Below, in pieces: positions 29,679 to 38,088 of a stretch of DNA of 64,000 nt. The stretch covers positions 1 to 64,000 of the forward strand of contig NZ_JBCGDC010000028.1 of assembly GCF_042237075.1 (NCBI RefSeq), read 5' to 3'. Within the stretch, counting starts at the first letter, position 1, and each line of letters starts with the position of its first letter. This DNA comes from Polymorphospora lycopeni. GTDB lineage: Bacteria > Actinomycetota > Actinomycetes > Mycobacteriales > Micromonosporaceae. The notes beneath the pieces are model-generated. The model was not told where the DNA came from, searched no databases, and saw only the letters and a list, made by a program, of their open reading frames with translations. Both the position numbers and the translations under genes were made by a program.

Positions 29679-29790
29679 GCCGCCGCACGACAAGGCCGCC
29701 ACACCGCAGAACCGCCACACGGCAGAACCGCCACACGACAAGGCCGCCGCACGGCAGAACCGCCACACGGCAGGGCCGCCGCACGACAAG
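29679..29790. repeat. 16-bp minisatellite, seven copies
   Basis: Seven contiguous 16-bp units follow the pattern (G/A)CCGCC(G/A)CAC(G/C)(G/A)CA(G/A)(G/A), alternating between two variants ending CAGA or CAAG. The period is not a multiple of three, so no single reading frame is kept. No coding function is likely. Confidence 0.85.
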
Positions 29791-29969
29791 GCCGCCGGGC
29801 CGCTGCCAGGAAAGGCCGGGACGCTCAGGGAAACCGGCCGCTCAGGAAGAGGCGAGCCGGCCAGGAGAAGGTGGGCCGGCGGTGGAAAGGGCGACGCCCG
29901 CCCCGGGGTGGGGCGGGCGTCGGTCGTGATCGGTGGCGTCGCCGGTCGGGCGGCGCCGGCAGGGGACGG

Positions 29970-30776
29970 TCAGTCGTCGCCCTGGAAGAAGCTGAGCAGC
30001 CGCAGGATCTCGATGTAGAGCCAGATCAGGCTGACCAGGATGCCGAAGGCCGCGGTCCAGGAGTAGCGCTGCGGCAGCCCCATCCGGACGCCTTCCTCGA
30101 CCTCGTGGAAGCTGAGGACGAAGCTCAGCGCGGCGACGATGATGCAGACCACGCTGAAGCCGATCGCCAGTGCGCCACCGCTGCGCAGACCGGTGTCGAC
30201 GCCGAAGAGCGACAGCACCAGGTTGATCAGCATGACGGCGAAGAGGCCGACCATCGCCGCGATCATGCCGCGGACGAACTTCGGCGTGGCCCGGATGGCG
30301 CGCACCTTGTAGAGCATCGCCATCAGGAAGAACACCCCGAAGGTGGCGACCACCGCCTGGAGGACGATGCCCTGGAAGCCGGCGACGACCTCGAAGTACT
30401 TGCTCACCATGCCGACGAAGACACCCTCGACGACGGCGTAGGTGACGACCAGCGCCGGGTTGGCCATCCGGGAGAACGAGATGACCAGGCCGAGCACGAG
30501 CCCGACGACCGCCGCACCGATCCAGGCCGCGCTGAGCAGCGCGTCGGGCACGAGGACCCACGCCGCGGCGGCCGAGGCGCCGACGATGCCGAGCAGGGTG
30601 ACGGTCTTGACGACGACGTCGTCGACCGACATCGGCTGCACGGCGGGCGGCGCGTCCGGGTATCCCGCCGCCGTCGGGTACGGCTGACCGAATTGGCCGG
30701 CGGGGGCGTACCCGGCGGCCCGCTCGCGCTCGGCCGCGCGGCCGAGCCGGGCCAGCACCGGGTTGGAAGTTCTCAC
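29970..30776 (-). CDS. Bax inhibitor-1 (BI-1)/YccA-like membrane protein
   Basis: 268 residues from GTG 30776, with GAAGGAGG at 7-nt spacing. A Pro/Tyr-rich cytoplasmic N-terminus of about 50 residues (GQFGQPYPTAAGYPDAPP) precedes seven predicted membrane helices, the BI-1-like topology. Conserved family features include a central FSRMANPALVVTYAVVEGVFVG and a final Trp/Leu helix (FGILVSLIWLYIEILRLL). The bacterial family is thought to include calcium-leak channels; the role here is unknown. A perfect palindrome lies just upstream. Confidence 0.9.
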   Translation of the reverse strand: MRTSNPVLARLGRAAERERAAGYAPAGQFGQPYPTAAGYPDAPPAVQPMSVDDVVVKTVTLLGIVGASAAAAWVLVPDALLSAAWIGAAVVGLVLGLVISFSRMANPALVVTYAVVEGVFVGMVSKYFEVVAGFQGIVLQAVVATFGVFFLMAMLYKVRAIRATPKFVRGMIAAMVGLFAVMLINLVLSLFGVDTGLRSGGALAIGFSVVCIIVAALSFVLSFHEVEEGVRMGLPQRYSWTAAFGILVSLIWLYIEILRLLSFFQGDD

Positions 30777-30800
30777 TGTCAGGCCTCCTTCAGAGGTCGT

Positions 30801-30817
30801 TGCACGGTAACCGTGCA
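30801..30817 (-). promoter_or_regulatory. Perfect 17-bp palindrome upstream of the BI-1 gene
   Basis: TGCACGGTAACCGTGCA: 8-bp arms around a single central base, 24 bp upstream of the BI-1 start. Position and symmetry suit a dimeric repressor operator within the 5' leader or promoter. The regulator is unknown. Confidence 0.5.
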
Positions 30818-30886
30818 CTACAACAGTAATCTCCTCCACGAATATTCGGGAGTTCCACAGCCTGTGAGCACGCTGAACGCACGAGG

Positions 30887-30967
30887 TGCCCGGGGCGGGG
30901 ATCGAACCCGCACGCCTTTCGGCAGCCGCTTTTAAGGCGGCCGTGTCTGCCGTTCCACCACCCGGGC
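30887..30967 (-). tRNA. bldA: tRNA-Leu (anticodon UAA), bldA type
   Basis: On the minus strand all parts of a class II leucine tRNA are visible: 7-bp acceptor stem (GCCCGGG/CCCGGGC), D-arm GTGGAACGGCAGACAC, 5-bp anticodon stem GCCGC/GCGGC with loop CTTAAAA (anticodon UAA), long variable arm TGCCGAAAGGCGT, T-arm GCGGGTTCGATCCCCGC and discriminator A. CCA is not encoded. In Streptomyces this tRNA reads the rare UUA codon and controls differentiation; the same role here is inferred. The neighbouring + strand gene has a TTA codon. Confidence 0.92.
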
Positions 30968-31062
30968 CGGGCGGTCCGCAGCGGCCGATCGCCGCGCTGC
31001 CCATACGGTAGCGGGTCTGTACCGACCGGGGCGTACCCGTTGCAGCGCGCGACGCTAGGGTC

Positions 31063-32931
31063 ATGGCCGTGACCAGCACTACCGCCACGGACGCCGGACA
31101 GGATTCGACGGATCCGGAGAACGGTACGGGTGAACGGCGGTCCAGCCCGGCCGGACGGACGATGATCCGTGGATATCTTCCCGATCTGGCGATCTGCCTG
31201 GTCTTCTTGGTCGTCGCCGGCTGGGTCACCCACGGGATGTGGCCCGATCCGGGCAACCGGGTGCTGGCACTCAACCCGGCGGACCAGACGCTCTACGAGT
31301 GGTTCCTCGCCAACGATGCCCGGCTGCTGTTCGGCGATGTCGGATTACGTACCGACCGGCTGAACGCACCGGACGGCGTCAATCTGATGGCCAACACGAC
31401 GGTGATCCTGTTGGGGGTGGTCTTCGCGCCGGTGACGCTGTTGTTCGGCGTACCGGTCACGTTCGCCGTACTGGCCGGGTTGTGCCTGGCGGCGACCGCG
31501 ATCGCCTGGTATCTGCTGTTCACCCGTACGGCGAAGGTGCATCGGTTCGCCGCCGCGCTGGGCGCCGGCCTGTGCGGCTTCGCCCCGGCGATGGTGTCGC
31601 ACACCAACAGCCACCTGCACATGACCGCCCAGTTCATGGTCCCGGTGATCGTCTGGCTGGTCGTCCGCCTGGTCCGCGCCGCCGACCCGGCCGGCCCCAC
31701 CGACCCGGGCAGCGCCGCCGACCCGGGCAGCGTCACCGGGCCGGACCGGCGGCGGATCGTCACCTCCGGCCTCGGTCTCGGTGCCGCCGTCGCCGCCCAG
31801 GTGTTCATCGGCGAGGAGGTCGTCTTCCTCACCGCGCTCGCCCTGGTCGTGATCACCCTGGCGTACGCCGCCACCAACTGGCGGCACGTACGGCGGATCC
31901 TGCCCGGCGCCACCGCCGGCATGGCGCTCGCGGTCGGCTCCGCCAGCCTGGTGCTCGCCTATCCGCTGTGGTTCCAGTTCACCGGGCCGGGCAGCGTGCC
32001 GAACGGGCTGTTCAGCCCGCACTACTTCTCCGCCGACCTGGCGAGCTGGGCGGCGATCTCACCACTGTCGTACGCCGGTAGCGAGGTGTCGGCCCGGTTG
32101 ACGACCGGCCCGGCCGAGTACAACACGTTCCTCGGCTGGCCGCTGATCGTCGTCGCGGTCGGCTGCGCCGCCTGGCTGATCCGTCGCCCGCTGGTCGTCG
32201 CCTGCGCGGTCGCCGCGGTCGTGATGGCCGGCCTGTCGCTCGGCCCCGAACTGGTGATCAACGGGGTACGCACCGAGATCCCCGGCCCCTACGCGCTGCT
32301 GCTCGGGGTGCCGGTGGTCGACGGCGCGCTGCCGATGCGTTTCGCCGTCGCGGCCGTACCGCTGATCGCCACGATCGTCGCGTTCGCCGTCGACCGGGCC
32401 CTGCGCGCCCCCGGCCGGCCGGTACGGCTCCTCGTGCCGGGGGCGGTCGCGGTCGCGCTGGTGACGGTGTTCCCGGCGCCGCTGCCGACCGTCGACCGCC
32501 CGGCCCTGCCGCAGTTCATCACCGGCGGGCACTGGCGCGACTGTGTCGAGCCGGGCGGTGTGCTGGTGCCGGTGCCGCTGCCGACCCCGCAGGAGCCGTG
32601 GCCGCAGCGCTGGGCGGCGGCGGCCGACGCCGAGTTCGCCCTGCCCGAGGGGTTCTTCATCGGTCCGTACGCGGCGGACGGCCGGGCGTCGATGGGCACA
32701 TACAAGCAGGCCACGTCCGCCCTGCTGGCGGAGGTGGCCCGGACCGGTGCGGTGCCGGCGATCGACGACGAGGACCGGCAGCGGGCCAGCGCCGACATCG
32801 ACTTCTGGGGTGCCTCCTGCGTGGCCCTGGCCGACGGGACACCACACGTCGACAGCCTGCGCAGCACGCTGGAGCAACTCTTCGGCCCGCCGACCCGGTC
32901 GGCCGACGCCTGGACCTGGAAGGTGCGCTGA
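31063..32931 (+). CDS. GT-C-like polytopic membrane protein with a TTA codon
   Basis: 622 residues. After a 35-residue cytoplasmic start come about 10-12 membrane helices with a first extracytoplasmic loop containing NPADQTLYEWFLANDARLLFGDVGL, where acidic residues after the first helix resemble GT-C glycosyltransferases. The last ~150 residues are soluble and extracytoplasmic. It could be a lipid-linked sugar transferase, but no donor motif proves it. Codon 95 (31345-31347) is TTA, the only one I noticed in the window by eye. The gene is divergent from the tRNA that reads it. Confidence 0.72.
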   Translation: MAVTSTTATDAGQDSTDPENGTGERRSSPAGRTMIRGYLPDLAICLVFLVVAGWVTHGMWPDPGNRVLALNPADQTLYEWFLANDARLLFGDVGLRTDRLNAPDGVNLMANTTVILLGVVFAPVTLLFGVPVTFAVLAGLCLAATAIAWYLLFTRTAKVHRFAAALGAGLCGFAPAMVSHTNSHLHMTAQFMVPVIVWLVVRLVRAADPAGPTDPGSAADPGSVTGPDRRRIVTSGLGLGAAVAAQVFIGEEVVFLTALALVVITLAYAATNWRHVRRILPGATAGMALAVGSASLVLAYPLWFQFTGPGSVPNGLFSPHYFSADLASWAAISPLSYAGSEVSARLTTGPAEYNTFLGWPLIVVAVGCAAWLIRRPLVVACAVAAVVMAGLSLGPELVINGVRTEIPGPYALLLGVPVVDGALPMRFAVAAVPLIATIVAFAVDRALRAPGRPVRLLVPGAVAVALVTVFPAPLPTVDRPALPQFITGGHWRDCVEPGGVLVPVPLPTPQEPWPQRWAAAADAEFALPEGFFIGPYAADGRASMGTYKQATSALLAEVARTGAVPAIDDEDRQRASADIDFWGASCVALADGTPHVDSLRSTLEQLFGPPTRSADAWTWKVR

Positions 32932-32960
32932 CCCCGGGCGCCGGTCGGCGCCCGGGGTCA
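32929..32960. terminator. 14-bp hairpin between convergent genes
   Basis: TGACCCCGGGCGCC (32929-32942) and GGCGCCCGGGGTCA (32947-32960) form a perfect stem with a GGTC loop, and include the stop codon of the GT-C-like gene. It is placed to terminate both that gene and the convergent oxidoreductase gene. Confidence 0.8.
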
Positions 32961-32969
32961 GGTGGAGCG

Positions 32970-34304
32970 TCAGGCCCGGCTGTCGGCGTCCAGCCGGGGT
33001 GTCGCCTCCAGGAACTCCTCACGCGGGTCGTGCAACTGTCCGAGCGCGACCACCTCGCGGCGCAGGAAGAAGGCCAGCGTCCAGTCGACGACGACCCGTA
33101 CCTTGCGGTTCAGCGACGGGATCCGGCTCATGTGGTACGTCCGGTGCATGAACCAGGCCGGCAGGCCCTTGAGCTTGATCCCGTAGACCTGGGCTACGCC
33201 CTTGTGCAGGCCGAGGCTGGCGACGCTGCCGGCGTGCTTGTGCTTGTATTCGACGGGCTCCCGGCCCCGGATCACCGCCCGGATGTTGTCGGCCAGCCGC
33301 GACGCCTGCCGTACGGCGTGCTGCGCGCTCGGCGAGCAGAAGGCCCCGGGCGGACCGGTCAGGTCCGGTACGGCCGCGCAGTCGCCGGCGCTCCAGGCAC
33401 CCTCGACGACCGTGTCCCCGTCGACCACCTGCAGCGTCGGCAGGCAGGTGACCCGGCGGCGTTCGTCGCGCGGCAGGTCGGTGTTGTCGAGCATCGGCGA
33501 CGGCTTGACGCCGGCGGTCCAGACGATGGTGTCGGCGCGGAAGGCGTCGCCGTCGGAGAGCTTCACCAGCCCGTCGACACACGACTCCAGCCGGGTGTCC
33601 AGCCGGATGTCCATCCCCCGCTTGAGCAGCACCTCGACCGTGTACGCGCCCATGTCCCGGTCGACCTCGGGCAGCACCCGCTGGGTCGCCTCGACCAGCA
33701 CCCAGCGCATGTCCTCGGCCTTCAGTTCCGGGTAGTACTTCAGCGCGTCCCGGGCCATGTCCTCCATCTCGGCCAGCGCCTCGATGCCGGCGTAGCCGCC
33801 GCCGACGAAGACGAACGTCAACGCACTTCGGCGGGTCTCCGGGTCGGCGGTGGCGGCGGCCACGTCCAGCCGGTCGAGCACGTGATTGCGCAGGTAGATG
33901 GCCTCACCGATGGTCTTGAACCCGATGCCGTGCTCGCGCAGGCCGGGGATCGGCAGGGTGCGGGACACCGCGCCGGGGGCGACGACGATGTGGTCGTACG
34001 GGATCTCGCGGGCCGGCCCGATGATCGGCTGCACGGTCGCGGTCTTGCGGGCGTGCTCGACCCGGGTGACGGTGCCGGCGACGATGTGACATTTGCGAAG
34101 TTCACGGCGCAGCGGCACTACGGAGTGCCGCGGCGAGATGTTGCCGGCCGCCGCCTCGGGCAGGAACGGCTGATAGGTCATGTGGGGCTGCGGGTCGACG
34201 ACGACGACTTCGGCCTCGCGCGACCCGAGCTTCTTCGAAAGGCGCAGGGCCGCGTAGAGCCCGACGTGACCGGCGCCCACCACCAAAATCCGCTGCGTTT
34301 TCAC
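32970..34304 (-). CDS. Type II NADH dehydrogenase-like flavoprotein
   Basis: 444 residues from GTG 34304, which leads into the FAD-binding ILVVGAGHVGLYAALRLSKKL; the upstream ATG is followed at once by a stop. The second dinucleotide motif is FVFVGGGYAGIEALAE and the redox-partner region is DTIVWTAGVKPSP. The C-terminal ~100 residues carry the amphipathic stretch typical of membrane-associated NDH-2 (WFMHRTYHMSRIPSLNRKVRVVVDW). It probably transfers electrons from NADH to quinone without proton pumping. Confidence 0.9.
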   Translation of the reverse strand: MKTQRILVVGAGHVGLYAALRLSKKLGSREAEVVVVDPQPHMTYQPFLPEAAAGNISPRHSVVPLRRELRKCHIVAGTVTRVEHARKTATVQPIIGPAREIPYDHIVVAPGAVSRTLPIPGLREHGIGFKTIGEAIYLRNHVLDRLDVAAATADPETRRSALTFVFVGGGYAGIEALAEMEDMARDALKYYPELKAEDMRWVLVEATQRVLPEVDRDMGAYTVEVLLKRGMDIRLDTRLESCVDGLVKLSDGDAFRADTIVWTAGVKPSPMLDNTDLPRDERRRVTCLPTLQVVDGDTVVEGAWSAGDCAAVPDLTGPPGAFCSPSAQHAVRQASRLADNIRAVIRGREPVEYKHKHAGSVASLGLHKGVAQVYGIKLKGLPAWFMHRTYHMSRIPSLNRKVRVVVDWTLAFFLRREVVALGQLHDPREEFLEATPRLDADSRA

Positions 34305-34413
34305 ACCCCCATCTTTCTCCTGCCGGCCGCCGGTTATGCCGCCGATCCCGGCCAATGTGACCGAGGACAACGGTGTGACGTCGCTCCGTGTCGGCCGTCA
34401 CGCCCCGCCGGCG

Positions 34414-34974
34414 TCAGCGGCGGAGCAGGCGGGCGAGGAGCGCCGCCACCCCGACCGCGACGGCGAGGCCGGCCAGCGCGACGGCCAGGAACGTCCGCCC
34501 ACCGCCCCAACCGGCGGCGGACAGCAGCAGGATTCCCAGCACCGCCGAGGCCAGCACCACCGCCCCGGCCCGGAACAGCCAGCCGGTGAACACCTCGGGG
34601 GCGACGACCGCGTCGTACGGCAGAACGGCGGCGAGCGCGCACAGCGTGTGGTGCAGGTAGAGGAAGGTGGCCAGGCCGAGCAGTCGCCACAGGGCGACGG
34701 GTTCGCCGTACCGGCTGGTGGACAGCACCCAGCCGCCGACCGCGACGACCGCGAAGAGGGTCGCCCACCGGCCTCTCGGGGCGAGCACCGGCAGGACGGC
34801 GGCGGCCAGCAGGGCGAAGACGAAGCGGCTGAGGAAGATCTGCGCCGGGTAGGCCAGCACCAGCGCCACGATCCCGGTGAGCAGGATGCCGCCGCGCACC
34901 CCGAGCGGCGGCAGCGTCGCCCGGGTGACCACGGTCCGGACCGACCGGAACCGGTCGACGATCGAGCTGATCAC
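34414..34974 (-). CDS. Small multi-helix membrane protein of the MoxR operon
   Basis: 186 residues from GTG 34974, overlapping the DUF58 stop by GTGA. About five membrane helices (ILLTGIVALVLAYPAQIFL, FVFALLAAAVLPVLA, LFAVVAVGGWVL, AGAVVLASAVLGILLL, FLAVALAGLAVAVGVAAL) and a basic C-terminus. I do not recognise the family; translational coupling marks it as the last gene of the MoxR/DUF58 operon. Confidence 0.8.
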   Translation of the reverse strand: MISSIVDRFRSVRTVVTRATLPPLGVRGGILLTGIVALVLAYPAQIFLSRFVFALLAAAVLPVLAPRGRWATLFAVVAVGGWVLSTSRYGEPVALWRLLGLATFLYLHHTLCALAAVLPYDAVVAPEVFTGWLFRAGAVVLASAVLGILLLSAAGWGGGRTFLAVALAGLAVAVGVAALLARLLRR

Positions 34975-36326
34975 CGGTGCACCGGCCGGGGTGCGGAGGC
35001 GAGCCGGGCCACGTCGCGCAGCACCAGGTCGAGGCTGCCGGCACCGGCCCAGGCGACGACCGGCACGCCGTGCTCACGGAGCTGGCCGATGGTGTTGTCC
35101 CGGTCGAGGCGCCACAACCGGTGCGCGATGTCGCTCCACTGGCCCCGGCCCGGCGGGACCGCCGAATCCGGCAGGGTGTCAACGGCGACCACGAACCGGC
35201 CGGACCGGGCCAGCCGGGCGAGCATTTCCGCCGACCTCGGGTCGACGAGCGGGGTGAGCACCACCACCAGCGCGTCCGACGACAGCACGTGCGGGCCGAA
35301 GACCTGGTCGTACGGCTCGTACGGGCTGCTCTCGGCGCGTACGTCGAGCAGCCATTCGAGCACGGTCAGGTACTGCCGGCGGCCGGTGGCCGGACGCAAC
35401 CGTCGGGCGGCCGGACCGTACTCCAGCAGCGACACCCGGTCGCCGCGGTGCAGGTAGTGCTCGGCGACCGCGGCGGCGGCCCGCACCGTGGTGTCGAGCA
35501 CCGACGGGCTGCCCTTGATCCCGCCCGACCGGCCGGCCTCGGCGAGCACGTCGAGCAGCAGCACCACCTCGGCGTCGCGGTCGGACAGCGTCGAGGCGAC
35601 GTGCAGTTGCCGGGTCCGTAGCGACACCCGCCAGTCGATCCGGCGCAGCCGGTCACCCGGTCCGAAGATCCGTACGCCGGCCAACTCGCCGCCCTCGCCC
35701 GGCCGCCGGGACCGGTGCCCGCCGACGAGCCCGGCGGCCCGGGGCATCGCCTCGTCGGCGTCGAACGGATCGGTGACCGGATAGACGGGCACGCCCCGCG
35801 GCTCGGCGATCACCGGCCGGCCGACCACCAGACCGTCGGCGGCCGCGACCTGGACCCCGGCCGGGCCGAGCGGCTGACGTCCCCAGCGCAGCGCCTCGCC
35901 GCGCAGTTCGACGTCGACCTCGCCGCCGCCGGGTACGGCGATCGCGTGCGGCCGGTCGCCACGCTCGATCCGCAGCCAGGGCGACGTGCGTGTGCGCACC
36001 ACCGCCAGGTCGTACCCGACGGTGTCGTGGTTGCCGACGGTGACCGTACCGGTGACCGGCCCGCCCTCGACCAGATGGCTGTCACCGGCCTCGATCCGCA
36101 GCCGGGGCGGATCTGCGGGCCGGCGGCGCAACGCCCACGCGGTGCCGAGCGCGAACGGAGTCGCCAGCACGACGAGGTCGACCCGGCCCAGCAGAACCCC
36201 GGCGACGAGCAGCAGCCCGACCAGCAACACCGCGCGGCGCAGCGCCCGGGTCGGGGTCCAGTCCGGCTGGTCGGTGGGGTCGTGGTCGGGCACGGCTTGC
36301 GCGCCCGGCACCGCGGGCCGCAGCAT
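34971..36326 (-). CDS. DUF58 protein of the MoxR operon
   Basis: 451 residues from ATG 36326, which overlaps the moxR stop (TGATG). Two N-terminal helices (AVLLVGLLLVAGVLLG, LVVLATPFALGTAWAL) anchor a beta-rich domain, then the DUF58 core GDRLRRIDWRVSLRTRQLHV and a von Willebrand A-like segment (AEVVLLLDVLAEAG). DUF58 proteins accompany MoxR ATPases and are thought to act in assembly or metal loading of complexes at the membrane; the client here is unknown. Confidence 0.9.
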   Translation of the reverse strand: MLRPAVPGAQAVPDHDPTDQPDWTPTRALRRAVLLVGLLLVAGVLLGRVDLVVLATPFALGTAWALRRRPADPPRLRIEAGDSHLVEGGPVTGTVTVGNHDTVGYDLAVVRTRTSPWLRIERGDRPHAIAVPGGGEVDVELRGEALRWGRQPLGPAGVQVAAADGLVVGRPVIAEPRGVPVYPVTDPFDADEAMPRAAGLVGGHRSRRPGEGGELAGVRIFGPGDRLRRIDWRVSLRTRQLHVASTLSDRDAEVVLLLDVLAEAGRSGGIKGSPSVLDTTVRAAAAVAEHYLHRGDRVSLLEYGPAARRLRPATGRRQYLTVLEWLLDVRAESSPYEPYDQVFGPHVLSSDALVVVLTPLVDPRSAEMLARLARSGRFVVAVDTLPDSAVPPGRGQWSDIAHRLWRLDRDNTIGQLREHGVPVVAWAGAGSLDLVLRDVARLASAPRPVHR

Positions 36327-37348
36327 CAGAACCCGGCCGCGTACGTCGGCAGTGCTCCGCTGGCCGGGGCCGGCGTGCTGGACAGCACCTCGTCGACGAC
36401 GAACGACGGGTCGACCCGGCGCAGCCACATCTCCGGACGCAGCGTGATCCGGTGGGCCAGCGCCGGTACGGCGACCTCCTTGACGTCCTCCGGGATGACG
36501 TAGTCACGGCCGGCGAGCGCGGCCTTCGCCCGGGCCAGCAGCAGCAGGGCCAGCGAACCACGCGGCGACGCACCGACCAGGACCGACGCGTGCTCGCGGG
36601 TCGCGGCGGTCAGATCGACGATGTACCGGCCGATGGAGTCCTCGACCACGACGGTCTCCAGGGCGGCCTGCATGGCGAGCAGGGCGGCGGCGTCGACGAC
36701 CGGCTCGAGTTCGGCCTCCTCACGCTGACGGGACATCCGCCGGCGCAGGATGTCCCACTCCTGCTCACGGTCGGGGTAACCGAACGAGACGCGGAGCAGG
36801 AACCGGTCGAGCTGCGCCTCCGGCAGCGGATAGGTGCCCTCGTACTCGATGGGGTTGGCGGTGGCGAGCACGTGGAACGGGGCGTCGAGCCGGTAGGTGA
36901 CGCCCTCCACCGACACCTGCTTCTCCTGCATCGCCTCCAGCAGCGCCGCCTGCGTCTTCGGCGGCGTCCGGTTGATCTCGTCGGCGAGCAGCAGGTTGGT
37001 GAACACCGGGCCGGCGCGGAAGGTGAAGTCGGCCTTGCTCTGGTCGTAGAGGAACGAGCCGGTCACGTCGGCGGGCAGCAGGTCCGGGGTGAACTGCAGG
37101 CGGCGGAAGTCGAGCCCGAGCGCCTGGGCGAAGGACCGCGCGGTCAGCGTCTTGCCCAGACCGGGCAGGTCCTCCAGCAGCACGTGCCCACCGGCGAGAA
37201 TGCCGGCGAGCACGAGTTCGAGGGCATCCTGCTTGCCGACCACGACCGTGCCGACCGAGTCGAGCACCGCCCGCGCCATGCGGCCCACATCGGGTACGGC
37301 GATCCCGCCCGCCTGCCGGCCTCCGGATACGGCGTCCCCACCGGTCAT
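36326..37348 (-). CDS. MoxR-type AAA+ ATPase
   Basis: 340 residues from ATG 37348; the longer frame to 37429 is rejected because ATG 37348 overlaps the upstream stop as ATGA. Walker A is GLGKT (in LLEDLPGLGKTLTARSFA), Walker B is LLADEIN, with sensor ATANPIEYEGTYPLPEAQLDRFLLR. MoxR ATPases are thought to act as chaperones with DUF58/VWA partners, both present downstream. Confidence 0.94.
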   Translation of the reverse strand: MTGGDAVSGGRQAGGIAVPDVGRMARAVLDSVGTVVVGKQDALELVLAGILAGGHVLLEDLPGLGKTLTARSFAQALGLDFRRLQFTPDLLPADVTGSFLYDQSKADFTFRAGPVFTNLLLADEINRTPPKTQAALLEAMQEKQVSVEGVTYRLDAPFHVLATANPIEYEGTYPLPEAQLDRFLLRVSFGYPDREQEWDILRRRMSRQREEAELEPVVDAAALLAMQAALETVVVEDSIGRYIVDLTAATREHASVLVGASPRGSLALLLLARAKAALAGRDYVIPEDVKEVAVPALAHRITLRPEMWLRRVDPSFVVDEVLSSTPAPASGALPTYAAGF

Positions 37349-37914
37349 GTCTTCTCCAATTGCGCGACGGCCGCCGCGATGTCGGCCGGCCTGGGCTTGC
37401 GCCGGGCCGGAGTGGTCAGCAACTTCCACAGTGGATCGGTCAGGAGCGCGCGGGCCCGTTCCGGGTCGGTCGCCCGGGTGAAACCGTGCCGCTGCCGCAG
37501 CCGTTCGTCGACGAGTTCACCGAGCGCCGGCAGCACCACCTGGTTGAACCGCTCCGGGTCGTTCTGCGCCCGCGCCAGCACCGTCTCCCACCGGCCGACC
37601 GCGGTCTGCAGGGCGTCCTGCGCGGACCAGTTGTAGGCGCCGTCGTCCTCCCGTAGCAGCGGCCGTATCGGGGCCGGCGGGGCGAGCCGCGCGGTGACCT
37701 GGCGCAGCACGAGCAGCGCCAGGAAGCCGGCGAAGACGGCGACCATCGGCACCGCGAACCCGAACAGCCGCAGCCCGAAGAGCGTCACGGCGGTGCAGGC
37801 GGCGGCGATGGCCGCCGTACGCAGCCACAGCCGCAGCCCCGACCGGTCCCGCCGCAGCCGGGGCGGTGGCTCCTCCTCGTGCTGGAGCAGGTCGTCGATA
37901 CTCGCCCCGGTCAC
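37345..37914 (-). CDS. Membrane protein between DUF4129 and moxR genes
   Basis: 189 residues from GTG 37914. A cytoplasmic acidic/basic N-terminus (IDDLLQHEEEPPPRLRRDRSG) precedes two membrane helices (LRTAAIAAACTAVTLFGLRLF, VPMVAVFAGFLALLVL) and a helical cytoplasmic domain of about 110 residues. No family recognised. It is translationally coupled to moxR (ATGA). The start is the last of a series of GTGA junctions formed by the upstream 74-bp array, with GAGGGG 6 nt upstream. Confidence 0.82.
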   Translation of the reverse strand: MTGASIDDLLQHEEEPPPRLRRDRSGLRLWLRTAAIAAACTAVTLFGLRLFGFAVPMVAVFAGFLALLVLRQVTARLAPPAPIRPLLREDDGAYNWSAQDALQTAVGRWETVLARAQNDPERFNQVVLPALGELVDERLRQRHGFTRATDPERARALLTDPLWKLLTTPARRKPRPADIAAAVAQLEKT

Positions 37915-38088
37915 GCCGTCCCCTCGCTGCGCTCGGTGACGGCGCGACTGGAACTGAGCCGACCAGTTCGCTCACTCCGCTCGCTCACCCCGCCCCCTCG
38001 CTGCGCTCGGTGACGGCGCGACTCGATCTGAGCCGACCAGTTCGCTCACTCCGCTCGCTCACCCCGCCCCCTCGCTCCGCTCGGTCAC
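37911..38088 (-). repeat. Array B: 74-bp tandem mini-ORFs linked by GTGA overlaps
   Basis: Two full 74-bp units plus a partial one lie between the DUF4129 gene and the next gene. On the minus strand the DUF4129 stop overlaps GTG 38088, which opens a 9-residue frame (MTERSEGAG). Its stop overlaps GTG 38062, opening a 25-residue frame (MSERSERTGRLRSS...ERSEGAG); its stop overlaps GTG 37988, opening another (MSERSERTGRLSSS...ERSEGTA). That stop overlaps the GTG 37914 start of the next gene. Each unit carries an SD-like GCGAGGGG before its GTG. The sequence is related to array A at 42100. Confidence 0.85.

Larger units (their letters stand above)
28929..29969. other. Repeat-rich region without convincing genes
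   Basis: About 1 kb with no recognisable protein. It starts (about 28980-29110) with degenerate repeats of GGCTGGCT...GCTCCGC(TTCGC)GAGG. Then come a region with no clear features, the hairpin at 29407-29467 and the 16-bp minisatellite at 29679-29790. All long frames here are low-complexity translations of repeats. Confidence 0.6.

Noticed and set aside
29429..30018. Several frames across the minisatellite
   Set aside because: They are translations of a 16-bp repeat and change frame through it.
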